Below, in pieces: positions 54,182 through 63,361 of a DNA stretch of 64,000 bases (the stretch's first letter is position 1; each line of letters begins with the position of its first letter). The DNA lies in NCBI RefSeq assembly GCF_003061515.1, contig NZ_CP028924.1:1984001-2048000 (forward strand). Direction: 5' to 3'. The notes under the pieces were generated by a model. That model did not search any database and was not told the DNA's origin. It was given only the letters and a program-made list of their open reading frames with translations. The stretch is from Colwellia sp. Arc7-D (GTDB taxonomy: Bacteria; Pseudomonadota; Gammaproteobacteria; Enterobacterales; Alteromonadaceae). Position numbers and translations under genes: made by a program.

Positions 54182-54982
54182 TTAATTGAATGCTTTTACC
54201 TTGTCTGGTTGTTCAGCGTTTGCGTTATCGAGCGTTAAGTAGCGATCAAATATTTTTTGATATTCACCTGTAGCCTTAAGGTGTCGTAATTGTGTATTAA
54301 ACTTATTACGTAAGGCTTCTGACTTAAATAAAAAGCCATTAGGGCTTGCACCAAATAGCCCAAAACGATCGACTTGTTGAGCGGCATTAATTTTGCGGTT
54401 ATTGATTATTTGAACGCGGTAATAATCAAAAATGTGCGCATCCATTTGTACTACGTCAAACTTCTCTAAAAACAGCATTTTAACTTGTACTAATTGATCA
54501 AATGTTTCGCTATAACTCGAGTGGTTATTTGCCATATTAGCGTATGCTTCACCTAAATGAATAGCAGCATCTTGCCATGAAAGTAAACTGTGGTTTTTAA
54601 GATCTTTTAATTCGTTAAATTCAAAGTTATTTTTATGTAAGCTAAAGGCAAAGTTCTCGTAAGCGTAGGCAGTATCTGAAAGATAACCTTTTAAACCGTG
54701 TTCGTTGATCGTGTTTAAATTCATGTCAGATACCACATCAACTTCATCTGTTTTATAGGCATTAATTCGACGAGCATAAGGGAGGTACAATGGCTGTATT
54801 TCATAACCCAAGGGCTTCATTGTTGCTTTTAATAGATCGATAATAATACCTTCATTGGTGTCAGATAGAACCCAAGGCGCTAATTTACCACCAAATACTA
54901 CCGTTAACTTTTCTGCTGCGTTGGCTGCATTGAACAATAATGAAAGTAACATCACCACCCATATAATATTGATCGATTTCAT
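54182..54982 (-). CDS. Periplasmic solute-binding protein (SBP_bac_3 type)
   Basis: A 266-residue secreted protein with a signal peptide (MKSINIIWVVMLLSLLFNAANA, cleaved before AEKLTVVFG). It resembles family 3 amino-acid-type binding proteins: an opening PWVLSDTNEGIIIDLLKATMKPLGYEIQPLYLPYARRINAYKTDEVDVVSDM pattern (PWVLSD, GIIIDLL, PYARR, EVDVV) and the ending LRHLKATGEYQKIFDRYL. No transporter permease or ATPase lies nearby. Such orphan proteins are common in these bacteria and may serve as sensors. Ligand unknown. Confidence 0.8.
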   Translation of the reverse strand: MKSINIIWVVMLLSLLFNAANAAEKLTVVFGGKLAPWVLSDTNEGIIIDLLKATMKPLGYEIQPLYLPYARRINAYKTDEVDVVSDMNLNTINEHGLKGYLSDTAYAYENFAFSLHKNNFEFNELKDLKNHSLLSWQDAAIHLGEAYANMANNHSSYSETFDQLVQVKMLFLEKFDVVQMDAHIFDYYRVQIINNRKINAAQQVDRFGLFGASPNGFLFKSEALRNKFNTQLRHLKATGEYQKIFDRYLTLDNANAEQPDKVKAFN

Positions 54983-55220
54983 TTTATTTTACCGAATGAT
55001 AGATGTTATAGCGTAATTTTAGCGATTATATTGACTTCTAACAAGCTATGTATGTAACCATTTTTTGAAACAGGGGTTGTTGATGCGTAACCACTGTATA
55101 TTATTTTTAAACTCACATTAGGTATAACGTAACTTCGCCTAGTGCGTTGCAGTATATTTATCCACACACTTGTAACGACATATAATATAAAGCTTCCTCA
55201 AATTTGCATAATAAATTATA

Positions 55221-55236
55221 CTGTATAAATGTACAG
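55221..55236. promoter_or_regulatory. LexA box (SOS operator) of umuDC
   Basis: CTGTATAAATGTACAG matches the gammaproteobacterial LexA consensus CTGT-N8-ACAG exactly. It ends 15 bp before the umuD ATG at 55252, so LexA would block initiation there. Confidence 0.93.
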
Positions 55237-55251
55237 TTTTGGTTGTGTGTT

Positions 55252-55665
55252 ATGAAAGTTATTCCGATTTATATTGAGGCCGGTATCTCTGGCTTTGAAT
55301 CTCCTGCAGCTGAATATAAAGAGCTTGGCTTATCACTTGATCAACTTTTAATTTCAAACCCAGATGCAACGTTTATCGGTTTAGCACAGGGGGCCTCAAT
55401 GCAAGAGCTAGGTATTTTCGATGGTGATTTATTACTCGTCGACCGTGGTGAAACAGTAAAAGACGGAGACGTGATTGTTGCTAACTACAACGGTTGTTTT
55501 ACGTGCAAACTTATTGATAAAAAGAACGCTAGATTATTATCTGCCTCGTTCAAGCATAAACCTGTGAACATTACCCCAGAAGATGAATTTCAAATAGAAG
55601 GCGTTGTTACGCGCTCAATACGATTACATCGACCAGCAAGGGAGCTGAGCGCATGTATGCGTTAG
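55252..55665 (+). CDS. umuD: UmuD, translesion polymerase V subunit
   Basis: LexA-like protein that cleaves itself with RecA help and joins UmuC to form polymerase V. ATG 55252 lies just after the LexA box and gives 137 residues, close to E. coli. Catalytic Ser is in AQGASMQELG and Lys in GCFTCKLIDKK. Aligned with E. coli, the cleavage pair Cys24-Gly25 (CGFPSPAADY) reads Ser13-Gly14 here (SGFESPAAEY), so the N-terminal arm is about 11 residues shorter and the P1 residue differs. It overlaps umuC by 13 bp. Confidence 0.93.
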   Translation: MKVIPIYIEAGISGFESPAAEYKELGLSLDQLLISNPDATFIGLAQGASMQELGIFDGDLLLVDRGETVKDGDVIVANYNGCFTCKLIDKKNARLLSASFKHKPVNITPEDEFQIEGVVTRSIRLHRPARELSACMR

Positions 55666-56909
55666 TTGATGCGGTATCCTTTTATGCCTCTTGTGAAAAG
55701 GTATTTGACCCTTTAATTCGTAATAGGCCCGTAGTCGTACTAACAAATAACGATGGCTGTATTTGCGCTGTTTGCCCCATAGGCAGGCGTTTAGGTATAC
55801 CTAAGTTTAAACCTTACTTTCAAATTAAACATTTCTTGGCAAAACATAATGTGGTTATTCGCTCGTCAAATTACGAGCTATATGCAGATTTGAGCGAAAA
55901 AATGATGAATGTTATTGGGCGTTTCTGTGATAACCAATATGTATACTCGATTGATGAGTCATTTTTACAATTCAAAAAATATAATCAAATTATTATGGAT
56001 TGGCAGCAATATGGTCACGACATACGCCGTGCTGTTTGGCAAGAAACACGCTTACCCGTTGGTGTAGGATTTGGCTCGACACCAACGTTAGCCAAAGCGG
56101 CTAACCATGCGGCTAAAAAGTTACCGGGTTATAACGGGGTTGCGGTGGTTGACGATATAGCATCACGCAAAGACGTGTTATCAAAAATGACAGTAACTGA
56201 CGTATGGGGAATTGGTAGCCGATTAGGCAAACGTTTAAACGTATTAGGTATTGCTACCGCGTGGGATTTAGCCAATCAGTCACCTAAAGCTATGCGCAGC
56301 CAGTTTAGCGTACTGGTTGAGCGAACCGTTAATGAGCTTAACGGTATTGTTTGTATTCATTGGGATGAGGTAAAACAACCCAAAAAAGAAATTTTTTCAA
56401 CGAGAAGTTTTGGACAGCGTATTAATGAAACTTATCAATTAAAAACAGCACTGGTCAGCCACGGAGTCATTGTAGCTCGAAAATTAAGAAAACAGCATTC
56501 TCGGGTAAAACGCCTAGCAATTTTTGCAGCAAGTTCACCTCATGATGATAACTACTACAATCAATCTATTATTTATGAATTTAGCATTGCAACTGATAAC
56601 ACGCTCAGTATTGCCAATGCCATATCAACGGTTTTTAATCGTATTTATGCCAGTGGTGTTAATTTCTATCGCTGCGGTGTAGGCGCTATTGAACTTGAAA
56701 ATAGCCAGTTTCAACAACAGGATCTATTCTGGCCAAATAGTGACGACCCTAAATTAATGCACTGCTACGACGGTATAAATAATCGTTACGGTAATGAAAC
56801 ATTACAGCTAGCAGCGCAGGGCCGCATTGAAAAATGGCATATGCGACGTGAATTTCTTTCCCCGAGCTTTACCAGTAAGTGGCGAGATATACCGAAAATT
56901 AATTGTTAA
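55653..56909 (+). CDS. umuC: UmuC, DNA polymerase V catalytic subunit
   Basis: Y-family error-prone polymerase for bypass of DNA damage. The 418 residues match E. coli (422). Catalytic acids are in YALVDAVSFYASCE (Asp5) and YSIDESFLQF; then the finger and thumb regions with GVGFGSTPTLAKAANHAAKK and the helix-hairpin-helix DVWGIGSRLGKRLNVLGI, and the little finger domain from about residue 240 with FSTRSFGQRI. It overlaps umuD and shares its SOS promoter. Confidence 0.95.
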   Translation: MYALVDAVSFYASCEKVFDPLIRNRPVVVLTNNDGCICAVCPIGRRLGIPKFKPYFQIKHFLAKHNVVIRSSNYELYADLSEKMMNVIGRFCDNQYVYSIDESFLQFKKYNQIIMDWQQYGHDIRRAVWQETRLPVGVGFGSTPTLAKAANHAAKKLPGYNGVAVVDDIASRKDVLSKMTVTDVWGIGSRLGKRLNVLGIATAWDLANQSPKAMRSQFSVLVERTVNELNGIVCIHWDEVKQPKKEIFSTRSFGQRINETYQLKTALVSHGVIVARKLRKQHSRVKRLAIFAASSPHDDNYYNQSIIYEFSIATDNTLSIANAISTVFNRIYASGVNFYRCGVGAIELENSQFQQQDLFWPNSDDPKLMHCYDGINNRYGNETLQLAAQGRIEKWHMRREFLSPSFTSKWRDIPKINC

Positions 56910-57046
56910 CGGCATAAGAATAGGGCACTAGTGACGATACCCTTGGGTTTCTATAATTAAGTGCAAAACACTAAGGTTTGAAATTAACAAAAGTGGATTT
57001 TTGTTAGACATGCGTTAGATATAGGTTAGACGAATATTAATAGGCA

Positions 57047-57090
57047 CAAAAAAGCCACTTAAGAGTTTTTGTTTACTCTGTAAATGGCTA
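57047..57090 (-). terminator. Terminator of the tRNA-Pro gene
   Basis: On the minus strand AGCCA, an internal GAGT/ACTC pairing and TGGCT form an interrupted stem, followed by TTTTTG. It lies about 20 bp beyond the tRNA 3' end. Confidence 0.65.
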
Positions 57091-57107
57091 ATTTATATTA
57101 CTTAATG

Positions 57108-57184
57108 TGGTCGGAGTAGCAAGATTCGAACTTGCGACCTCACGTCCCCCAGACGCACGCGCTACCAAGCTGCGCTATACCCCG
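57108..57184 (-). tRNA. tRNA-Pro (anticodon GGG)
   Basis: 77 nt including an encoded CCA. Acceptor CGGGGTA pairs with TACTCCG (one G-U), D-arm GCGC/GCGC, anticodon stem TGCGT/ACGTG with loop CTGGGGG giving anticodon GGG, and T-arm GCAAG-TTCGAAT-CTTGC. It decodes CCC and CCU. It stands alone between umuC and yejM. Confidence 0.96.
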
Positions 57185-57283
57185 AATAATAAGCTTAATG
57201 GGGATAAAAGCTTATGCGAGCTATATTAATGATTTATGAGTCGAATGCAATTAAAAAACGTTACCGTTAAGCTAAGCGACTAA

Positions 57284-58993
57284 TTATTGTACACTTTGTG
57301 CTTGCTTACTGAATTGCTTAATAAAATTAACACCATCAATCATTAATGGAAAGTCAGGTTTTGCCGTAATAGGCGCGGCAAGCTGAATAGAATAACTTTG
57401 GAAGTTACCATTTTGGTCAACAAACATTGATTTATCTTTATTAAAAACAACAATGCCATTGTCCATAGTATTCGCAATAATGCGGTCATAAGTTAACGCT
57501 TTGATGTCAGTGCCATTGCTATAGCCTTTTTCATCAATATCACAACCTAACCAACGTTTAATTAAGGTGGGCTGAACATCCATATGGCTTGTCAGGTTAT
57601 TAATAAACGTATTCTTACTTTCAGGTAAAACAAATAACGCAGGTTTAGTTGATAAGCTTGTATCTATTGTGCTGTTACCAACCGAGCTGATCCAAAGAAT
57701 ATCGTTAATTTCATTATCATTTTGCTGTTTATTTTGTGCTGACATTAAAGCATCTAAAAACAGTTCATACTGATAACTATTGTCACCTTTAAAGTAAAAT
57801 ACGTGTAAGCCTGGCGAGTAGCTATTCAATTTATCAGCAAAAATTAAGCTAGAAATATCATTTAGTTTCGTTGTGCTAGAGAATAATTCATTAGTAATAT
57901 TCAGTAAGCCATTTGAGTTAATGATTGACGCTTCACTGTTATCTTCACCAATAATAGTAAACGATTTAGCAAGATTTTTTTGTTCTATAATCTGAAAAAG
58001 TAATGGTTGAGCATGTTGTTCAATTAACGATTCTTTATAAATACTCGGCAAGCTATAAAACAGATTAAACCAAGCATCTTTTGGTAACGCGTTATCCACA
58101 TGATTATCCAGCGAGAGTATGCCATGCTTGACTCTTTGCTTAATTTTATCCAACTGTTCAACTTGTAAGGTTTGGTCGGTAATTACCATGAAAACTGATT
58201 GTTTTAAGGCGGAATCATTCGGGCATTGACCCTGATATTGCGGGTACTGAGGAACGGCATCAGTAAAGGCTAACGGGCTAGTACGACGAGCAATATAATC
58301 AACTCTGTCGAACATGCCATATTTAGTTAATAAGGTTTTTGCCGTAGACGGATAAGTCAACGGTAATACGGTATCTTGACGCAACACATCATATTCAAGA
58401 TTAGCATCAGCCCAAATATGAATAATGTGACTAAAAAAGAAAAAGCTAACAAGTGGAATAACAATAAAGCGTGCAAAAATGGTTTTTTGTAAATCTTTTA
58501 AGTGTTTCCATGCATAGTTTGACGTAATAAGTTCAAACGACAAAATAACCATGGTTAACACTAAACTAACGAACCAAAAAACTCGGCTATTTTGTTGAAT
58601 TTCGTTGGTAATAAGCTCAAGTATTGGTGCACTTGATGAAATATTTAAATGATAACCTAAACGATTATAAATAAAGGCATCTAATAAAAGCAGTAATAGT
58701 TCAATGGTAAAAATAATGGAAGCGGTAACTCGAATAAACCGAGTGCGAGGAAACAATAAGGTGATCGGAAACAAAATGAGTACGAAACTCATAAAGGTTA
58801 GAAAAGCCATATGGCTTAACCACGTAGTAACTAAATACGTTTGGCCTAATAAAGTCTCGGGCATTGATTCACTAAATACATAAATTGACGATAATAATAT
58901 CGCCGCAATAATATTAAAAAAAGTGAACCAGTGGCTCCAACTAACTAACTGTAATAGGCGCTTACTATAGGGTTTAGATTCAAATGAAGCCAT
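57284..58993 (-). CDS. yejM: YejM/PbgA-like inner membrane protein with sulfatase-fold domain
   Basis: Five-helix membrane protein plus a periplasmic alkaline-phosphatase-like domain, 569 residues (E. coli YejM 586). In E. coli it senses periplasmic lipopolysaccharide and controls LpxC turnover through LapB. DUF3413 features: RLLQLVSWSHWFTFFNIIAAILLSS opening (WSHWFTFFN), helices to about residue 190, basic PRTRFIRV loop; then the soluble domain containing LFYSLPSIYK, HVFYFKGD and MDVQPTLIKRWLGC. The canonical sulfatase metal residues are largely missing, as in its relatives, so it is probably not an enzyme. yejL lies 55 bp upstream on the same strand. Confidence 0.9.
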   Translation of the reverse strand: MASFESKPYSKRLLQLVSWSHWFTFFNIIAAILLSSIYVFSESMPETLLGQTYLVTTWLSHMAFLTFMSFVLILFPITLLFPRTRFIRVTASIIFTIELLLLLLDAFIYNRLGYHLNISSSAPILELITNEIQQNSRVFWFVSLVLTMVILSFELITSNYAWKHLKDLQKTIFARFIVIPLVSFFFFSHIIHIWADANLEYDVLRQDTVLPLTYPSTAKTLLTKYGMFDRVDYIARRTSPLAFTDAVPQYPQYQGQCPNDSALKQSVFMVITDQTLQVEQLDKIKQRVKHGILSLDNHVDNALPKDAWFNLFYSLPSIYKESLIEQHAQPLLFQIIEQKNLAKSFTIIGEDNSEASIINSNGLLNITNELFSSTTKLNDISSLIFADKLNSYSPGLHVFYFKGDNSYQYELFLDALMSAQNKQQNDNEINDILWISSVGNSTIDTSLSTKPALFVLPESKNTFINNLTSHMDVQPTLIKRWLGCDIDEKGYSNGTDIKALTYDRIIANTMDNGIVVFNKDKSMFVDQNGNFQSYSIQLAAPITAKPDFPLMIDGVNFIKQFSKQAQSVQ

Positions 58994-59048
58994 TGCGTCG
59001 TAAATACTCTTATTATTGTTGAGGAATGTCGCTTATTATTTATACTTT

Positions 59049-59270
59049 TTATTTAGAATTTTGTATAGATTGTTTTAATGCGTTGGTAAAATTGTTTACT
59101 ATTGCTTCTCGTTCCTTTTTAGGAACATTATTTATAATAATTTCAGTTAGGGTGTTTCCTAAGCACATCAGCGCTAGATCAGGGGTTGCAGACTCGTTGA
59201 CGAGTACATCAAGCAAATCTTTAATAATTTTTTCTACACGTTCGTTGGAATACTTGGATACAATAGGCAT
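59049..59270 (-). CDS. yejL: YejL (DUF1414) small protein
   Basis: A 73-residue helical cytoplasmic protein of unknown function. ATG 59270 gives [20 protein letters not shown], matching the YejL start; an ATG three codons earlier is possible. It is adjacent to yejM and divergent from yejK, the order found in enterobacteria. Confidence 0.9.
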   Translation of the reverse strand: MPIVSKYSNERVEKIIKDLLDVLVNESATPDLALMCLGNTLTEIIINNVPKKEREAIVNNFTNALKQSIQNSK

Positions 59271-59348
59271 CTTAAACACTTAATGGTAATTGAATAAACT
59301 GACTTAAGTTTATCAAATGCCCGAACAATATAATACTGGCCTTTATCT

Positions 59349-60467
59349 ATGAGCTTAATAATTTCGAATATAACACTGCATTTTTTATCAAAAAAAGAAG
59401 AAACAGGTGAAGTTGTACTCAGGTTAGGGCCTGAAAACGTTGCGGCGAGTAGCAAAATAGAAAGTTTTGTTGATGCACTACATAAAATTTATAATAGTAA
59501 AGGTAGTAAGGCTTACGGACATTTTTCATCAATGCCAGCTGAAGGCGACAGTGCCCGATTTGTTGATGTTATGGAAAGTTATTTAAGTGATGCGCAAACT
59601 TTTCATCAATTTAGTGGCCAAGCCGGTAATTTACTTAAAAATGAATTAGAAAAATATGACCTAGCTGAAACGGGTTATTTAATTGTTTGTCATTATGAAT
59701 ATATGGGCGGTCGTTATTTACTGGTGGCTATTATTCCTATTTCTGAACATTACTCTGTTGATGGTGAATTAAATATTTCAGCGGATCAGCATCTTGATAC
59801 CAATAAATTACAGTTAGCGGCTCGAATTGATTTATTCGATTATCAAAATAATGCTGAGGGCAACCGTTACATTTCATTTATTAAAGGCCGTGCAGGCAGA
59901 AAAGTATCTGATTTTTTCTTAGACTTTTTAAGTTGTGAAGAAGGGCTAAACTCGAAAGAGCAAACCCAAACCTTAGTACAAGCCGTTGAAGACTATGTTG
60001 CCGTTAATCAGTTTGACGCGAATGAAAAGCAACAAACGCGTAAAGAGCTATTAAGTTACTGTAAAGAGCAAAAAGAGTCAGCGCAGGATGTGTCATTGCA
60101 AGAAATTGGTAATGTAATTAAAACAGAAGAAAGTGGACAAGACTTTTATAAATTCTGCCAAGAGCAATCATATCCAATTGAAGAGTCATTTCCGCATGAC
60201 CAAGCTGTAGTCAATAAAGTGACTAAATATGCAGGCTATGGTAACGGCATTAGTTTGAGTTTTGAGCGTAGCCATTTTGGTCAAGATGTTGTTTATAGCC
60301 CCGCTAATGAAAGCATTACTATTTATAAAGTACCGCCAAATTTAAAAGATCAATTATTAGCATTAATGGAAAGTAATGCTAATCAAAGCGCGAATTCAAA
60401 CCAAGCTACAGCGCAAAATAATGAAAACTCGAGCCTAGAGCAAACGCAACATTCAGAAAGCGAATAA
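59349..60467 (+). CDS. yejK: Nucleoid-associated protein YejK/NdpA
   Basis: A 372-residue nucleoid-associated protein (E. coli 335). In E. coli YejK is found on the nucleoid and binds topoisomerase IV and gyrase. Family signatures: QTFHQFSGQAGNLLKNELEKYD near residue 80, GYLIVCHYEYMGGRYLLVAIIP, RYISFIKGRAGRKVSDFFLDFL, and YGNGISLSFERSHFGQDVVY. The last 35 residues are a low-complexity N/Q/S/E tail that adds to the usual length. It is divergent from yejL. Confidence 0.93.
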   Translation: MSLIISNITLHFLSKKEETGEVVLRLGPENVAASSKIESFVDALHKIYNSKGSKAYGHFSSMPAEGDSARFVDVMESYLSDAQTFHQFSGQAGNLLKNELEKYDLAETGYLIVCHYEYMGGRYLLVAIIPISEHYSVDGELNISADQHLDTNKLQLAARIDLFDYQNNAEGNRYISFIKGRAGRKVSDFFLDFLSCEEGLNSKEQTQTLVQAVEDYVAVNQFDANEKQQTRKELLSYCKEQKESAQDVSLQEIGNVIKTEESGQDFYKFCQEQSYPIEESFPHDQAVVNKVTKYAGYGNGISLSFERSHFGQDVVYSPANESITIYKVPPNLKDQLLALMESNANQSANSNQATAQNNENSSLEQTQHSESE

Positions 60468-60552
60468 TTAACGTTCACTCAGTTAGGCATCAACCATATA
60501 TAAATCCTATTGCTGAAGTTAAGCGATAGCAAATGAAAAAATTAGGAAAAAA

Positions 60553-61581
60553 ATGAGCACATTAACCATTACTAGACCAGACGACTGGCATGTACATTTA
60601 CGTGACGGTGAAGCCTTAAATAATACCGTTGCTGATATTAGTCGCTACTTTGGTCGCGCTATTATAATGCCAAACCTTGTACCGCCAGTAACTAATGCAG
60701 AATTAGCAACCCAGTATCATCAACGTATTATGGCTGCTAATCCGAGTAAGCAATTTCAACCTTTAATGGTGCTGTATTTAACGGATAAGACTACGGCTGA
60801 AGATATTAAAGCCGCTAAAGCATCGGGTATTGTATACGCCGCGAAGCTTTATCCCGCAGGTGCAACCACCAATTCTTCTTCAGGTGTTACTAACGTCGAT
60901 AACATTGCGCCAGTTTTAGCCGCAATGGAAGAAGTTAACATGCCATTATTGGTACATGGTGAAGTAACGGATCATGATATTGATATTTTTGATCGTGAAG
61001 CTATCTTCATTGATACTATTTTGCGCCCATTAGTTGCAAAGTATCCAACATTAAAAATTGTTTTAGAACATATTACGACTAAAAATGCGGTTGATTTCGT
61101 TAAAGAAGCCAGTGATAACGTTGCGGCAACCATTACCGTTCATCATTTGTTATTTAACCGTAATCACATGTTAGTTGGCGGTATTCGTCCTCATTTTTAC
61201 TGTTTACCTATATTGAAGCGTAATACTCATCAACATGCCTTAATTGAAGCGGCAACCAGTGGTAGCGAAAAGTTTTTTCTAGGTACAGATTCTGCGCCGC
61301 ATCCACAAGGTGCTAAAGAAGCAGCATGTGGATGTGCCGGTGCTTACACAGCGCATGCCGCTATTGAACTTTATGCAGAAGCATTTGAACAAGCCGGTGC
61401 ACTTGATAAGCTTGAAGGTTTTGCTAGCTTGAATGGTCCTAAGTTTTATAACTTACCAGTAAATAGCGATAAAATAACCTTAGTGAAACAAGCTTGGAAC
61501 GTACCAGCAACCATGGCATTTGGTGGTGATGTTGTTGTACCTATTCGTGCAGATGAAACCATCGCTTGGCAAGTGAAATAG
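60553..61581 (+). CDS. pyrC: Dihydroorotase
   Basis: Closes carbamoyl-aspartate to dihydroorotate in pyrimidine synthesis. The 342 residues match the class II enzyme of E. coli. Zinc ligands are in [10 protein letters not shown], the carboxylated Lys in [14 protein letters not shown], the His residues in LLVHGE and LEHITT, and the Asp in [11 protein letters not shown]. Two genes of apparently different function follow closely on the same strand. Confidence 0.96.
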   Translation: MSTLTITRPDDWHVHLRDGEALNNTVADISRYFGRAIIMPNLVPPVTNAELATQYHQRIMAANPSKQFQPLMVLYLTDKTTAEDIKAAKASGIVYAAKLYPAGATTNSSSGVTNVDNIAPVLAAMEEVNMPLLVHGEVTDHDIDIFDREAIFIDTILRPLVAKYPTLKIVLEHITTKNAVDFVKEASDNVAATITVHHLLFNRNHMLVGGIRPHFYCLPILKRNTHQHALIEAATSGSEKFFLGTDSAPHPQGAKEAACGCAGAYTAHAAIELYAEAFEQAGALDKLEGFASLNGPKFYNLPVNSDKITLVKQAWNVPATMAFGGDVVVPIRADETIAWQVK

Positions 61582-61598
61582 TAGGGGGATAATAATAA

Positions 61599-62480
61599 AT
61601 GCAGTTATTTGTAAATGATTTAACCGTAATCGACTTCTCTTATTGTTGTAGTGCACGTGGCATAGTGGGTGAAAGCTGGATTGTAGATGTTTTACTTGAT
61701 GGAAGTTTAAATGAAATGAGCATGGTGCTAGATTTTGCTGTGGTTAAAAAGCAAATCAAAGCCATTATTGATGATGCTGTTGATCATAAATTACTCTTGC
61801 CAATGCAAGATAATAGTATTAATGCAGAGCCCTCAACGCAAAGAGATGGTCATGAGTTTGTAAATTTTGAATCAAAACAAGGTGCATACTATTTACAGTC
61901 ACCTAGTTGTGCTTTTGCAAAAATAGACACTAAGCAAATAGATATAGAGTCAGTTACCGCATATTTAACGACCATAATTCTTACGCATTTACCTAAAAAT
62001 GTTCAAGGCTTAACGCTAAATTTAAGACCAGAAGTTATTGATGGTGCCTACTATCATTATACCCATGGCTTGAAACTTCACGACGGTAATTGTCAGCGCA
62101 TTGCCCATGGCCATCGCTCTAAAATTCATATCTATAAAAATGGTAAACGTTCATCAGCACTTGAAGAGGTGTGGAGTTTACGTTGGCAAGATATTTACCT
62201 TGCCAGTGAAGCTGATCGTATAGCGCTAAGTGATTTAGAGTTATCTGAAGTAGCTCGTGCTAATTTGACACCCGATCACCAATTATTTTCTTACTATGCA
62301 CCGCAAGGCCGATTTGATATTGCGGTACCAAGTAACATATTAGATGTGGTTGATTGCGATTCAACGGTGGAGTTACTTGCTGACTTTATTGTTCGACAAC
62401 TTAAAAAGCAATCACCTAATGATGAATTTAAAGTTGTTGCATTTGAAGGTGTTGCAAAAGGTGCTATTGCTCATGGGTAA
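61599..62480 (+). CDS. Two-domain 6-pyruvoyl-tetrahydropterin-synthase-like protein
   Basis: A 293-residue protein built from two T-fold domains of the PTPS/QueD kind. Domain 1 (about residues 1-140) keeps the later motifs MVLDF (43-46) and VDHKLL (61-66), but where the zinc site HGH should be it reads GESW (24-27). Domain 2 (about 141-293) has H156, C165 and HGH (170-172), resembling the zinc set, and ends with VVAFEGVAKGA, like the closing Glu motif. One active site may thus be shared between the two halves. Similar proteins beside pyrC or M23 peptidases occur in Vibrio and Shewanella, to my recollection. The true substrate is unknown. It starts 17 bp after pyrC and overlaps the peptidase gene by 8 bp. 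Confidence 0.75.
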   Translation: MQLFVNDLTVIDFSYCCSARGIVGESWIVDVLLDGSLNEMSMVLDFAVVKKQIKAIIDDAVDHKLLLPMQDNSINAEPSTQRDGHEFVNFESKQGAYYLQSPSCAFAKIDTKQIDIESVTAYLTTIILTHLPKNVQGLTLNLRPEVIDGAYYHYTHGLKLHDGNCQRIAHGHRSKIHIYKNGKRSSALEEVWSLRWQDIYLASEADRIALSDLELSEVARANLTPDHQLFSYYAPQGRFDIAVPSNILDVVDCDSTVELLADFIVRQLKKQSPNDEFKVVAFEGVAKGAIAHG

Positions 62481-63312
62481 ACACAGAACAATGTTATTAA
62501 AGCTGTATATTGTATCTGGTTTGTTATTTGCAAATGTTGTATCAACACAAGCAGAAACCATATCAAGTGAACCGTTTTTTCAAGGTTCACTGATTGTGGG
62601 TAAAACGAAGCCAGAAAACACAGTAACGTTAAATGGAAATAAAATTAAGGTTTCTAAGCAGGGCGATTATGCTTTGGGTTTTAGCCGAGATGAGAAAAAT
62701 AACAGTGAGTTATTGATCATAAGCCCAAGTGGTGAAACTGAAAAGCGTTTACTAAAACCTTTAAAGCGAAATTATAACATTCAACGTGTGAATGGTATTT
62801 CGAAAAAAATTATGAACCCCAACAAAAAAGCCATCAGCCGAGTTGGGGAAGATAATAAAAAAATTAGAGCTGCGCGCCAGGTTGATAGCGATTTAACGGC
62901 ATTTTCTCAAGGCTTTATCGCGCCTATTGATGGCATAATTACCGGTGTATATGGTAGTCAACGTTATTATAATGGTGTACCTAAAACACCACATTATGGT
63001 TTAGATTATGCGGGTAAAAAAGGCGATCCGGTAAAATCTCCTGCAGACGGTAAAATATTAATGTATGTAGCTGACATGTTTTACTCGGGTGGTACTATGA
63101 TTATTGATCATGGACACGGCGTTACTTCAACATTTTTACACTTAAGCGATTCATACGTTAAAGAAGGTGATGATGTTAAGCAAGGTGAACTAATCGCAGC
63201 AGTAGGCGCAAGTGGCAGAGCAACAGGACCACATTTAGATTGGCGAGTTAACTGGTTCAACATGAGGTTAGACCCTGCATTGGTGCTAAAATTAAAACCT
63301 TCAAATTTATAA
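62473..63312 (+). CDS. M23 (LytM-type) metallopeptidase, secreted
   Basis: A 279-residue envelope protein, probably cutting peptidoglycan cross-bridges or activating amidases. ATG 62473 follows AAGGTG and overlaps the previous gene; ATG 62491 is also possible. The signal peptide is LLKLYIVSGLLFANVVSTQA. A beta-rich N-terminal domain (about 35-110) precedes the M23 domain (about 150-265): HYGLDYAGKKGDPV gives the HxxxD zinc pair, LHL the catalytic His, and the final motif is GPHLDWRVNW, where the usual HLH is HLD. The first His is kept; the ligand position is Asp. Many proteobacterial relatives share this variant, so it may still be active. Confidence 0.88.
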   Translation: MGKHRTMLLKLYIVSGLLFANVVSTQAETISSEPFFQGSLIVGKTKPENTVTLNGNKIKVSKQGDYALGFSRDEKNNSELLIISPSGETEKRLLKPLKRNYNIQRVNGISKKIMNPNKKAISRVGEDNKKIRAARQVDSDLTAFSQGFIAPIDGIITGVYGSQRYYNGVPKTPHYGLDYAGKKGDPVKSPADGKILMYVADMFYSGGTMIIDHGHGVTSTFLHLSDSYVKEGDDVKQGELIAAVGASGRATGPHLDWRVNWFNMRLDPALVLKLKPSNL

Positions 63313-63361
63313 GGTCTACTATTAGCTAAGTCGGTAATGAACAAGGTATGAAAGGCATAAC

